Assembly: GCF_028389875.1 (NCBI RefSeq)
Contig: NC_084663.1
Span: 215,474,876 to 215,538,875 of the forward strand
DNA length: 64,000 bases
Source of the DNA: Rhea pennata
Taxonomy: Eukaryota; Chordata; Aves; Rheiformes; Rheidae
Direction: 5' to 3'
Part shown: piece by piece, positions 1 through 12,310 of the stretch
Numbering within the stretch: position 1 is the first letter of the stretch
Layout of the letters: each line of letters opens with the position of its first letter
Notes under the pieces: generated by a model
Database searches by the model: none
What the model was told of the DNA's origin: nothing
The model's input: only the letters and a program-made list of their open reading frames with translations
Program-made: the position numbers and the translations under genes

Positions 1-1148
1 TGTCCACACTGCATCCTGCCACCAACTCTAGCTTTCTCCCTTACAGTTTGCTCCTCTAAAACGGCCACTCTTTTCCCTGCTTTTGTTATTGCTCTCTCAT
101 TTCTTTCCTCTCAAAGGTTGACCACCCATGCTTTCCAGGCTCTCTTCAAAGGAAACCTTTTGCAGAACTCAGATCTTGCTTTGGACTCATACAAAAGCTG
201 GAATAGCCCTGTGACCAAGATGTGCCCCTTAGTATAAGAAAATCAGCAAATGCAAAGTTAGTCAAGGAATTGCTGACATAATCTAGACTGACATTTGTAC
301 TGTGCTTTCTGATTTAATCAGTTCTTTATATAACACAGTTTACTGCCACTCATTTACCTTTTATCAGCAAACACTGCTATATGAATTACTGATAAAAAGA
401 TCAAACACATGTAAGATCAAACTCCTATCTTACAGGCGATTTTTTAAAATGTGTTCCATGAGGTTGGAGCACCCACTGGAGAAAAGTCAATGCAGACAAA
501 ATAAAAGTACTTGCAGTTTCTTGACAGCTGATGTGATCCTCACTCCCTAGTGTACTCAACAGACTGTCACAGGTAACAGCTACAAAGAGTGAGAAGGACT
601 TGCAAGGCCCATGTTCTCCATCCCACCACCCTGTGACATCCTTCAAGCCAAGCTGTTCTCCAGCACCTCCTCCACTGAAGGATACTTGCCTGCCTCCCAG
701 GCAATTGCCTCTGGTGTTTAAGCTCCCTATAATTCTTTCCCACAGCTAAACAAAATCTTTTTTTTTTTGCAGCTTAAGTCCATAGCTGCCTCCTGTGAAC
801 ATGAAGATGAGATTATTCTGTTTCTGCCTGTTGAAGCTTTTTTTGTAGGAGGAGATGGTTATCATGTCCCTCTCAGGCTTTTCACTGTCAGGCTGAAAAT
901 AACAGTATTTCCAGCCTCTCTCCTAAATCATGCTTTCCAGATCTCCTCGTTTCTTTATGGTCTGTCTCCAGTTTGTCCAAGCTTGAAGCAGACACACTGT
1001 TTTCCCAAATAGTTCATGACAGAGCAGAAAGGTTAAGGCAAGCTCCTCTGCTCTCATTCATGCAGACTAGTATGACGTCTGCCTTTTTTGTAGACAGCTA
1101 ATTCTGGAGTCTCCTCTTTTCCATAACAGGGCTCATTCCCCATCTTAC
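1..1148. other. SLCO2B1 intron, left edge (no exon seen)
   Basis: This stretch lies downstream of the last visible SLCO2B1 exon in the direction of transcription. I looked on the minus strand for the next expected exon, which should carry the OATP signature with the GAWW core, and did not find it. It therefore lies left of the window. I see only unique-looking AT-rich intronic sequence. Confidence 0.6.
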
Positions 1149-1376
1149 CTAAATAGAGGGGAGAGTTCCTTTCACTGGCAAAGTCATCAATATAGGAGAT
1201 CCCAAAGGGCTGGATGGGGACACCGCCGATGCCTCGCAGCGCCTGGGCCACAAACATGACAAGGAGGACCTCGTGGTTCTCCTTCACAGTGTGGGGGGTG
1301 CAGCTGGCATCACTGAAGTTCCCGTTGGCTCCCTGGCCATCAGGCTGGCAGAGGTCGGTAGCGTTGCTGAAAATGC
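1149..1376 (-). CDS. SLCO2B1: SLCO2B1 exon (extracellular loop 1 and the VPIQPFG segment), partial gene
   Basis: This exon belongs to a sodium-independent organic anion transporter of the plasma membrane (OATP family, SLCO2B1 type), which carries steroid conjugates, bile acids and drugs. It has 228 nt, starting after a TGTCTCCACAG acceptor and ending at a TTTAG|GTAAGA donor. It begins with 2 nt and ends with 1 nt of split codons. The first part is hydrophilic and has two N-glycosylation sequons (NAT, NFS) and cysteines, fitting extracellular loop 1. A membrane segment with MFVAQAL follows, then GGVPIQPFGISYIDDF and NSPLYLG, which are hallmark OATP residues. The GGVPIQPFG wording is closer to SLCO2B1 than to its relative SLCO2A1, and so is the adjacent-exon sequence. 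The frame is intact and joins the exon at 2776-2938 in phase. Confidence 0.93.
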
Positions 1377-2775
1377 CTGTGGAGACAGGGGGAGCAGGTT
1401 CAAGGGGGGCAGCCAAAGGGCAAAGCTTGGTATCAAGAAAGAACGAGCTACCTAACGTCTGCTCTTCCTGGAGATAACAGCAAGCCCTTAGGTATGCATG
1501 CAACAGATGTCATGCCAAGATCACTTCCATGACCTTTGATGGATCTTGCAATGAATCCGAGTGAGTAAAAATTGCAGATTTCATAAACAGTGACTCAGGA
1601 AATGAAAACTTATTTTACTCAAAAATGGATTTCACAGATGCCTAAGTGAAAATGCTGATCAGGGATCATGTAGCAGCATCCTGATCACCCCTTAAAATAC
1701 CAGGGGCTGGTTATAACCAGGTTTTCATGATTATGTCTCAAGTCATGCAACTCCAAGTACTGGACACATGGCCACCTGCAACAGCTGCTCTGAAACACCT
1801 GGTTAATTGGTTTCCAAATTGTCATTAGCACCTGACCCCAGTCTGCATCTACGAATTATTCACCTATTAAATATTTATTTGGTGGTTGGAGCTGAGCAAA
1901 TCAGGTGCACTCTCTCTGTTGAGGTGGAGAAAAGCCTTTTACTGGAGGCTTCTAATGGATTTGTTGGAGGTTCATGGCAGGAGTGGGAAGGTAAGAAAGA
2001 TTTTCTCTCTTTCCTTCTTATATCTTCACCTTCTTTCAGGAAAAGATCCTGTGCCTAAAACTCCTCCCTGGCTTGGTTCTCCATGAGTGATTTTGACCTG
2101 CAAGTTTGTCACAAAAGGTTGATTTTCTGGTGGGGTCTAAAACCTCAAAGCATCCCCTCAAAGATAGCACAGTAAAACAAAGAAACACAGGTGAAATACC
2201 CCAAAAGCAGGAGGGTTTAGTTGTGACACCACTGCTCTCCCACTGCAGATAACTGCATTTCAGCTCCCTCTGCTATCTTCCCGGGTCAAGTCAGGGCTCC
2301 CTCCTGCATCCTTTCTGTTATTTTCCTGCAAAGGGCTTTGTGTGACAGGGTTCACCAGGCCTTCCCTTATCTAAGTTATAAAACTGAGAACGAGAGTAGT
2401 TCACGTGAGTGCAGACAAGCTGGCTCCCCTCGTGGAAAATCAGATCCTGATGGCTGGGAAGAGACCTTCATATTGTCTGCAGTTTATCTGCTGCATACAC
2501 ATGTGGAAGACAAGGGTAATCAGGAGCACAGCCTACATTTTACCAGTCTTAATGTCCTTTTCTCTGGTTCAAGCCCATAAGCTATTTTTACTTCTGCACA
2601 GCCAGCTGTTGCTTCTCAGAGCTGAGACAATTTCACTGTCAGAAAGTTAAAATTCAGTATTCAATTCCTTGAGGTCAAACCTGCAGCTTGCAGCTCCTAA
2701 GGCCATGAGAAAAAGTTTTTTTTTTTTTCCTTTATCTTTCCTAAAAGGCATAAAATATGCACGCAGAGTACCTAC
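1377..2775. other. SLCO2B1 intron
   Basis: Intron between two SLCO2B1 exons read on the minus strand. It starts with GTAGGT and ends with CACAG. No other exon, RNA gene or clear repeat was recognised in it. Confidence 0.7.
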
Positions 2776-2938
2776 TGGCAATAGACTGGTCATATTCATA
2801 GGGTCCTGTTATGAAGTGAGGGAGAGACATCAGAAATCCAGCCAAGGAGACAAGAATTGCACCACAACCAATGAAACGAGGCCTGTGCACTCGGCTCCCG
2901 AAGAAACTTATGAGGACGATCAGCAGCGTGTTTCCAAC
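2776..2938 (-). CDS. SLCO2B1: SLCO2B1 exon (transmembrane helices 2-3)
   Basis: This second visible SLCO2B1 exon has 163 nt. It starts at phase 0 after a CTGCTGCAG acceptor with VGNTLLIVLISFFGSRVHRP. The family-typical FGSRVHRPR loop follows, then a hydrophobic helix (GAILVSLAGFLMSLPHF) and an extracellular stretch (TGPYEYDQSIA). Two overlapping donors are possible, GTAGGT at 2774-2775 and GTACTC four bases downstream. I chose GTAGGT because it matches the donor consensus and leaves 1 nt, which completes a serine codon with the 2 nt that open the next exon. The other donor breaks the frame. The residue pattern matches SLCO2B1 better than SLCO2A1. Confidence 0.93.
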
Positions 2939-3046
2939 CTGCAGCAGGACACAGACCAAGAGGCCTCGTAAATGCCAGGCAAGGGAACGACAGGAGCATT
3001 GGAAAAGCTTTTGCCTGGTAGACTAAGAGAAGAAAGGAGATGTCAC
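2939..3046. other. Short SLCO2B1 intron (108 nt)
   Basis: On the minus strand this runs from GTGACATC to CTGCTGCAG. Such compact introns are common in bird genes. Confidence 0.8.
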
Positions 3047-3184
3047 CTCATTGAAGGAAGTAAGTAACCCTGATGTCTGGCTGGACAGGCCATATCGTCT
3101 CTCGATGGTTGAGATGGTGCTCTTCAGATAGCCGGAGATCAAGAGCTGGGAGAGTTGCAGGAGCCCATGGCAAAAAACAAAGAA
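3047..3184 (-). CDS. SLCO2B1: SLCO2B1 exon (transmembrane helix 1)
   Basis: This exon is exactly 46 codons, phase 0 at both ends, between a TGTTGGCAG acceptor and a GAG|GTGACA donor. It encodes the first membrane helix ([20 protein letters not shown]) and then the conserved loop ending [15 protein letters not shown] and LLTSFNE, which joins VGN of the next exon. In OATPs this is the start of the transporter core. The N-terminal cytoplasmic tail and the initiator methionine must lie on an upstream exon to the right, which I could not identify. No internal stop or frameshift is seen. The gene is transcribed leftward, away from OR2AT4. Confidence 0.93.
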
Positions 3185-6100
3185 CTGCCAACACAAAAAA
3201 GATAGTCCAGCATTGTAACTGCAAGCTGCAACATAACAACGAACTCTTTTCCATTAAAAACAAATACTTTTCATATACAAAGGTTGGGGTTTTGAATGTA
3301 AATAGTCACCTTTGAAAAATTACCCTACTCCTGTTGTTGATTGTGTTCTGAAATTAGGTCAAGGCCAATAAACATTTCTCTGCCAAAAATGTCAACAGGG
3401 TTATTATTTGCAAGGAGAGTAGTTTCTTCAGTAGAAAATAGCTTTGGACAAATCATTTCACTTGGGCTGATCATAGTTTGTGTTGGCCTTGACCCTGAGA
3501 TCCAGCAGCAGAGGAAGATGGTTGCACAACCTTCCTGCTCCAGCTGAGCCCAAGCTGGGCAGTTATCCCCAATGCTGGCATGAGCTCTTCTATGATGGGA
3601 AGAAGTCTTACCACCAAATTCAGCACAAGCAGTATCTTTAGAGCAGGACAGAGAAGATAATTCAGTTCTTCTGCTTCCTTTTTTTTTCCCCCCTGGTTCA
3701 AAGCTCTGGATGAAAAGGATGTTTCTCCTTTTGGAAAATGTGATGATTCTTCTCCAATTCCTGAAAGAAACCTTGTCAAAGATGTTTAGCTCCCAGAAAA
3801 TCCTCTGACTTCATCTCCTCCAGAGTTTGGGACCTAGTAGTGCACAGCAACCTGAAAGAACGCCTAGTTCAAGCTGCCCAGCAAACTGCCCCAGGACAGC
3901 CTCTGGGTGGATGGAGAGCACTTCCCCTTCATCTAGAGCTCTGTAAAATGCTCAGCAAATGAAGACAGATGACAACTAAGACCCTTCCCTGTTGTCACAT
4001 GGCTTCACATAGATATCTTTCCCCTGACCGCAAATGAGTTAAAATGAACTAAACAACCCAAACCATCACATGCCCTACTGAGATAGACCACTCCATCTCA
4101 TTGCAAGAGAGACTGAATATCCCTGTGTTCCTGCAGAGATGCTGCTCTCAGCCTTGGGCACTGCAGAAAGCCACAGGGCGCTGCTTCTGGGAGATGTTTT
4201 CCAAGCCACTGGCCAGAGCTGGGTATTGCTGTGGCTCTCTGCACTTCACAGCCGGCTCCCATCAGGCAACAACCTCATGCCAAGGAGCCACTCACCCCAG
4301 GCTTGGTTTTAGCTATGTCTCATTCTGTTCCTGAGATGAAGTGGGGCCGCTGCCAGATTGGAGTGCTCTGTAAGCAGAGGGAATATTTACACTGTGAGAA
4401 AGGAAAAAGGGTATTTTTGAGCCCAGCTGACTCCTGAGAACTGGAATACCAGGGTACGGGTACCACTGCCTGCAGTGACTTGTGTCTTCGAGAGGCAAAG
4501 CAGAGATGTGAGCCAGGCCTTCCAGGCTCATGCCACTATTGAGGTGTCCATCTTGTTTGGACGTAGAAATATCCCCCAGCCAAGGGAAAGCTTTTCCTGA
4601 GGTAGCTTCACCTAAACTTCTACATTCCTGCAAGACATGCCAGGCACTGTTTTCTGCATACACGAATTCAGATGAAAACATTGAAACCAGCTTAATTTTT
4701 TTTCCTGGCGCCTATAGCATACAGCCAAATAGAAATCCAAATCCAGCATTTTCATGGCATGTTCGTTTGCATCAGCAACTGCCTGCTCAACAGCCCCTCA
4801 GCTCTCCCTCACACCCTCTTCAATGCAGGAGGCCAAAATAGCTTGGGAGGCTGGAATGGCAAAGATGGGCAAACTGAAGCACAGAACAGGGAAACGACCC
4901 TGCAAAGGATTCACGGTTGCTTGGTGACAGACCTGGGTAAGGACTCCAGTTCTTCCTACTCCAGGGGCTGTATGCAGGCCCCCAGACCACAGCACAGCTG
5001 GTTGTTTACCAGAAAAAAGAAAGACCAGACTCCTTGACTTGAGCCCTGCTGGAGAGACGTACGTCCCTGTTTGTCTTGACTGCACGACATGGTGCCACGT
5101 TCTGTCCTGCACCAGCGACAACTTGTTTACATTCCTGTATTTGATCAGGCCATCTGGCACTTTGACTTGTATGGTCTGGAAAGACATTCTTCACTCTTGC
5201 AGTGGGACATCAGTGTTTATACCTAGATGACCCTTGCAACAGAGGAAGAGATTTCCCCGAGAACCGGCCGCTGCAGTGCTTATGACTCAGCTGTGTTTGA
5301 GAACTACATAGCTTAAATGTCTAAAGCATCTCTGGGCAAGAAGTCATTTTCCCTCATGGCAGAGTGCTACAGAAGAGAGGCTGCATCTTGGTAACTGATG
5401 TGAATCTGGTTCTCAGAAGAATTAGTGGCACACGGCAGGGCTTCAGATACGGGTAAATCAGGGCGATGATGCGTCTGGCTCCCAGCATGCTGCCTTCCTC
5501 TCCTTATTGCATTAGTCCTTCTGCGGCAGGAGATCACAAAGCTTCAGAGAGCAACGTCCGCTAGGAATGAGACAGCATCACTAAAACCAAATTACTTCTG
5601 GCTCTCTCCCTCCCTAGGCCATCCCTTTGCACCTTCTCAGAGCACAGAAAGCAAATCTTGCCTGCTTTGCTAGCCTAATGACAGGCTTGGAAGGGAGTAG
5701 AGGCAGCAGAAAAGCTGGTTCATGTCTCCTACATCCAAATTTGTGGCTGCAAGACTAGTTTTGGTTTAGTCTGAAAGGCTAAGTCTATGCTTGTGCACGC
5801 AATGTGCCCAAGGCTGCTCTCTGGTACCAAAGCTGGTGGGAACAGCATAGCATGGATCCACACTACCAAACTCTCTGAGCCTCCAAAAAAAGCCTCAAAG
5901 AAAAGCCTCACCTTTTCTGCAAGGGAAAAGCAATACTCCAGGTTCTGGGGGACACTGAGAGGTAAATCCTGGGTCTGTGCAAGGGTCTGAACATGTCCCA
6001 GCTGCAGGGCTGCAGGACAACCTTAGGGGATGGCACTAGGTTGAGGAAACCTGAGACCATCTAAAAAGTCCCAGCATCCCACTGCGAGGACCCTGGGATG

Positions 6101-8431
6101 GTAGGATGCGGGCTTAGCCAGGGTGGAAAGCAGCCACCTCTTCTCCCTTTACAGATGAGCTTTGCCGATTCTCGGAGAACAGAGAGCCGAGTGAGGCACA
6201 GAGCTGCAGGGTGGTTAAAGAAAGCACAGCAAGAGCCTTCAGGCATGCAACATGTCCCACAAAGGGAGTGGGCTCATTTGAAGAGATACAAAAGCATCAA
6301 ACCCAAGCGAAAAACAACAGGATGAAATGAACGGAAGGAAAACCCCACTGACTGCCTGGCAGAAATTCCTAAGATCAAGCTATAAACAGCAGAAGAGCTT
6401 CCTTGGCTTTTAATTAAGTCTTTCAATGCATTTTCCTGCACACATGCCCTTTTAGAAAAGACTTTTAACTGAACACATCCTAGTTGCCAACACCTAGCAT
6501 TTCTGCACTATTTTTGTGCGTAGAAAAAGAGATTTACAAAAATCTGGATTCATGGATAGCAACTGCGCCAGTCCCAGCACAAACGTTTTTAGACACAAGT
6601 CAGAAACAAGCAGGAAACCAGCTAGGAAGTCAGGATGACAATGATTGAGAGGGAAGAAACAAACAGGAATGTAAAGATTATTGACTGTGTTTTCTCCAAC
6701 TTTTGCAGCAATTTTAAGTCAACTAGTTCTAGAAAAATGTCACAGAAAGCCTCAACGTTTTGCAGGATCTGCCACCCATTTAGTGCTCCCCTTTTCTCCA
6801 CAATGGCAATTTACTCTTCTGAGGTGGCAAAACTGAAGGCCCAAGTTCCCCTCTTGCTCCTCGGAGAGTGATTGCAAGCCTCCACTTTAACTGTGGAGCA
6901 TCTTTAGGTTGAAGCACATTTTATTCAGTGAGAACTACTCAGGTGCCCAAGGCAGCTGCTATAATATGGTATCATGCACTGACCCATTGCCAGGAGCAGG
7001 CTGATAATTGCCAATGTTTGATTCCCATTTTGCCATATTGCAGCTGTCGTAGCTCTTGGCAGGCTGCTAGGACTACATGCATTGGATGCGAGGCTCCATC
7101 AGGGCTGAATGTAGCACTGGTAGACCTGGGTGCTACCTGTGCCTTTGTCAGTTCTGTCTGGGAGATCTATATCATCTTTCCTTGCCAGAAAAGGAACTTT
7201 CTCCAAGGAACTTTTTTTCCAAGTTACTTTTTCCAATGAACTCTTTGAGGCTGGGATCCCTCCGCAATTGGACTTGGGACTGGTGGGACTGCCAGGCTGA
7301 GTCAGACGGACTAAACAGGCAGCAGGAATATGATTTCTCTAGATTCATCACTTCAGGAGATCAGGAAGCTCCATCATTTTGATTCATCTGCAATTCAACT
7401 GAGAGAAAATGGTCCTGATACTTAAAAGCCATCCTTGGAACTGGCCCTGTCAACCTAAGAAATCACAGCTCCTCTTACAATTAGCATCTCCGCCAGCCAC
7501 GGCAGTCATCAAGTGCACAAGATGATGATCTGGAGGTGACTTGGCTTGGCAGAAGCCAGCCTTTATCCAGACTCTGGGCCCAGAGGGCAGGACACATCTC
7601 TGGAAAGAGAGGAGCAGTCCCAGAGCTCAGGGATCCCAGAAACATCCCTAAACCCAGCCGTATGTCACATTTTTCCCATTATGGACTAAGCCATGTTCAC
7701 ATTCTCTCCCTTCTAATCTGCTGGCATTAAAACAACACTGAGAATCCAAACCAGCATTCGTGTAGGCTGAGGAGGAAGGAAGGGAGTGGTTTACGGTGAT
7801 ATTTCTTCTATAAACATCTCTGAAGTGTTGTTACAAGGAAAGCTTGCTCAAGTAATGCACTGAACACCATACTGGACCTGGAGAGGGCCAAGGGACAGAG
7901 GAGACAGACGGATGCTCTGTGCTGACATCCTCCTGCAGAGGACAAGCCCCTCTGCTGCCCACACTGTGCTGGGTTACAGAGCAAACTTCCCTTCTCCAGA
8001 GCTGGACCACCGCTTGGCTGGAGACGTGAGACCAAGAGAAGAGACAAAAGGGCCCTGACCTAACACACGAGGGAGGTACATTGCTGGAAGCAATGGAGCC
8101 ATCACTCTGCTCCGCTAGATGCACACGCACTTTGCATTAAGACGTATTTGGCTAAAAAGCATGAAGAGCACTGGAGCGGGGCTTGACCCCGGATGACTCT
8201 TCTGCAGGAAATGCCTTGCACAAGGCAGGGCACATAGCCCAAAGGCGAGTGCACCTCTGCCAGCTCAGGGAGAGGCAGCACAAGGTGGGGTCCACTGGTG
8301 AAACGTGGCTGTAGCTGTCCTACCAAGGCTTCTGGCAAATGTCTGCAGCTGAGGGACTGAAAGTCACCCCAGACCGCACTCGACAGACTGCACTCCACAG
8401 TGCCCCAGAAGGAAAGAACATGTCTCTGCCA

Positions 8432-8467
8432 GGTCTCTGGTGATGTCCCCTCTGGTGATGTCCCCTC
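8432..8467. repeat. Short tandem duplication, two copies of about 17 bp
   Basis: The unit CTCTGGTGATGTCCC occurs twice head to tail. A similar 12-bp duplication (GCATTATGTCAG twice) lies at about 8656-8680. Both look like replication-slippage products. Confidence 0.7.
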
Positions 8468-11029
8468 ACTCAAAGGTGGCATCGTGACTATGCATTTACA
8501 ACCAGTAAATAGTAGCCAGCAGTGGGGTGAAAGTGCCTTCTGCAACAAGAAACAAAACTCCTGAATAGGCTTCTATGCAATAAGGCTTTTTAAAATGAGT
8601 ACTACTTTCACACATTTTTTCCTGATTTTTGAAGGTTTCTCTCCACTAAGCCTTGCATTATGTCAGCATTATGTCAGCTACTCCCACTCTACACAGAGAC
8701 ACGCTTAAGAGGAAAGAGAAATTTAGTCAACTCTAAGCAGGCATTAAATTGCAAAACCGGAGATAAAAGACCAATATCTTATCTTTCTTTGGTCTACAAA
8801 GCTTTTTACAAAGCTTCATTGTGTTTTTAGGGCTGTTCATGCAGTTTGGCAATGAATCCTCCATTTAAAGCCTCTGAAAGACACAGGCCGACTCCCACCC
8901 TAGGGTGTCGCAGGGAAGTCCCTGTCCCGCTCCTGCCATGTGTTTGGGTGATATTTGCTGCTATATTAAGTGCCAAATTTGTGCCTCAGCATGTGATAAG
9001 ATCCCATGCACTGGGCTGTTCTTATAGACAGGAGGGAAAGGGCCGCAGAGGAATCGGTATGTTCCAATTTAATCAAAAGCAACTGCATGTAACTGGGCCC
9101 AAGGCTCCACCACTGCGCAGAACAACTTGTAATAAAGGCATAGGTAGAAACGTCTAGTTTCTTTTTCAGTGAAGGCGTAGAGCAGAAAACATTCTCAGGT
9201 CAGAAAATACAAGGTCAGATGCGTCACTGAAGGACAAGGAGTCCTGCAACACAACTAGGTCCCTGATGTAAGGCTGTCCAGTGCACAGCAGGTTTCCACC
9301 AATACAGGGAACAAGGCACATGAGCTGGTGGTGGCTGAGATGGACTTGTTGCCACAGAGGGCGAATGACCTCAACCAGCTCCTCAATAACATTAGAAAGT
9401 GGCCACAGGGCTACGTACACACTGTCACTTGAGGAGAGGTGTGGGACCTACAAGTGTGTCCGCAAATGAGCCTAGAGGCCACCCTCTGGACTGTGAAGGT
9501 CCCCCTGCACCTGGACATATCCTCAAAGCTTAGGAAGTCAACATGCAGCCATGGGGATGGGCCAGAGTCTGGCATGGATGGGAAATGTGGGTGTGGGACC
9601 ACATCATGCCTTGGGTTCCTCAAAAAAATCACTCACCTTCCTATATGCGCCTCTATGAGGACGGGCTTCACAGCCCTCACTGAGGACACATTGGGGATTG
9701 ACCTAGTGTGACGGGGAGAGGAGATCTGGTGATGATGCCTGGAAACATGCACTCCTCCAGCCACAACATACTGCACAGGGTAAAACAGCTGAGCAGTGAC
9801 CACGTTGTTAATCACAGTATTAAAATGTTTAAGTGGCCTTTCAGGTCTAGTCTTTCTTGGGCAAAAACTCTTTATATTGATTAGAGTGGAACATGCCATA
9901 GAAAATGTTTTTGTTGTCGATCAAATCATGTCACCTCTCAGCCTACTTCCTTCTCATCTGCAGGTGAACTACTGCTGTTACACAGACAGTCCTTCAAAAA
10001 GTTTCTCCCTCTGTAGCAATCTCAATTGGAGCATCTCTCACAACCTACTTCTCTGCATCCTTGTGCTACCCTGTGGTGGTGGGAGGGAGCTCTTCAGCAG
10101 AACCGCTCTTACCTAACTCATGTACCCAGCATTAGGTGCAAAATGCTCCTCAAACCTAAGACAATATGTTGGACTTCAATGGAAGCAGCATCAGATCTTA
10201 TTTTATCTGTTCTGACATACTGCAAGAATTAGTGTCAGATATCATTATAGGCTTAGGACCCGTCAGACTGCAGAACATTCCCCAGAAGGACTGTTTAGAG
10301 TCATATCTCTGAGTTGCACTTTGACATGTGGCAATTACTCTTCAAGCCTCTCTACACAAATATCTAAATTGCAATGCTATAATTATCAGTCCTTCAGCCA
10401 CTTCAAACACACAAGCTACACTGAGTAATTATTTTTGTGTTTCTACAAGAGCTATTCAAGTCCTGCTCTTTTTATGTTTTCTGAGAACATCATCTATTTA
10501 TTTAGAAAACAGATAGGATGACCTAACTTCTTGAAAGCAAAAAAAAAAAGAAAAAGCAATCCGGGGGAAACATCCTGTGCTGAATTTAATTGTGTGTTTG
10601 GTGATATGCATGGCCAGGTCTGCTCTACTTGGACACAGATTAGCAGGCAGCTATACAAGCCTCAGAGGTGAAAACAAGGCCTACAGCAGACAGCTAACTG
10701 TGAGATGTAAAACTGGAGAAGGGGATTTGCTCTCCTTGTCCATGTGCTGTGGTTAGGGTAGTGCCCAGCAATCCTTGAAGGATCCTCACCAGCTACTGGC
10801 TTCTCTGCAGACCTGCCCAGGTTTGGCCTACACTATTGCTAGCCAAGATTTTGCTATACTTCTGGCTTCAAAGCTATCTTCTCCCAGCAAAATAAAATAT
10901 CTGCTCATAGATCCAAGCTGATTTTGCACCTGAGTGACTTTTATCTTTGAAGTTACAAACCACTTCAGAGTATTATCGCAAGGAAAAGTCAATAGGATTT
11001 TGTTTTTAAAGACGTTCCTGCTGGCATGC

Positions 11030-11073
11030 AAAAAAAAAAAAAAAAAAGAAAGAAAGAAAAAAGAAAAAAAAGA
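11030..11073. repeat. A-rich simple repeat
   Basis: About 17 adenines are followed by GAAA/GAAAAA units. It is low-complexity sequence and gives lysine-rich false reading frames. Confidence 0.9.
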
Positions 11074-12217
11074 GCTGAAATGACTGAGAAGAGGACAGGA
11101 GGAGAAACCCCAGGACCACCTACCACAGAACAAGTTATGCTCCCAGCTCTCCCTATGCCTCCATCCTGTGCAGATCTGTGTAACCCTCGACTTCAGTTCC
11201 TCCCCTCTGCCGCAAGGGATTCATAGAATTAAATTCATCAGCATTTGTAAAACAAAACAAAACCAAAACCCTTCCCAGAAAGATGATAGAGAAATCTTAA
11301 ATCTTATTATTAGAGGGAATATTCACTTTCTCAGTCCAATTAGTCACCCTAGTTGTATTTTGCTCTAGAGCCTAGTGAGATTCTGCAATGCGTCCAACTG
11401 CACTGATGTAGCATTAAGGGTAAATTAATGTGAATGCTGGTATTATTCATAATGTGCAATTATTCAGCCAAATATATATGAATCAGATGCTGCAGTACAG
11501 AGGGAGTCACCCCCAGGAGCAGAGGAGCTAGGTGCACCCGTGGCTCTGCCAAAATTTCCTCATACCTTCACCCTGCAGGGACCTCGGAGACTGCACCCAG
11601 TCCAGCAGGACATTGCATTTCCCTAAGACTTTGAAGAAACAAGGTTTAAATGAGTTGTCCTGGTTTACATTAAAATTCAATTAGGAGATAAAAGGGAGAA
11701 TGGAAATCTGGACTCCCGGCTTACCAAATTGCTATAGATTCTTCTAACCAAGTGAAAACATCTTTTCATGTGCACACTTGTAATGACATGCTAAGAAAAG
11801 CTCATATTAAATCACACGCTTTCACAGCATGCTTGCTGGGCAACTTAATGCAGCAAATCATTGATGTTTTTCACTACAGAAAGCTTTTGAGCTGTGGTAA
11901 TAGCATGATGCTGAGGATTTTACAGTGACATGTCAAACTTACTGCATGTGTACAAACAAAATCCCCAAATCTGTGGCCACGTAGTATCAGGGAAAGCATT
12001 TTCCATCTTGTTCTCAGTTTATTCATCCAGCAGACAGATTTTCAGCTGTTTCCACATTATATTACCTGGAGCCTTGCTTCTCATAGATCTCTGCTATTCC
12101 AAGCACCTACTTCACTGCAGTATATTCCCAGAGCAAAAAAGTCCATTCCTGTCAACTTCCTTTGTTCAAACAAGAGCAGCTTGAAAGCTGATATTCACAA
12201 ACCAAATTATATGCTCC

Positions 12218-12310
12218 ATTGAACATAGGAATTGTCATCTGATAAGACCAACAGTTAGTATAGTCTAGCTTCCTGTCTCCTTGTGATGCATGAGAAAAGA
12301 GCACAGAACT
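12218..12310. repeat. Degenerate ancient amniote interspersed repeat fragment
   Basis: The stretch GAACATAGGAATTGTCAT, followed by a GACCAACAGTTAGTATAGTCTAG-like run and TTCCTGTCTCC, resembles an old amniote repeat I recall reading roughly 'ACATAGGAATTGCCAT... CAGACCA... TCCTGTCTCC', common in turtle and crocodile DNA. It is strongly diverged, and I cannot name the family with certainty. Confidence 0.4.

Larger units (their letters stand above)
3185..12214. other. SLCO2B1 upstream/intronic region without a recognised gene
   Basis: The first coding and non-coding exons of SLCO2B1 should lie somewhere to the right of 3184, but I found no convincing exon ending in the expected lysine plus donor. 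Short open frames are chance-length. Visible structure is limited to A-rich tracts near 10.54 and 11.03 kb and small tandem duplications near 8.43 and 8.66 kb. Confidence 0.5.

Noticed and set aside
3840-3960. Possible reversed CR1 fragment
   Set aside because: Only a few short words resemble the CR1 3' region and their order is not preserved.
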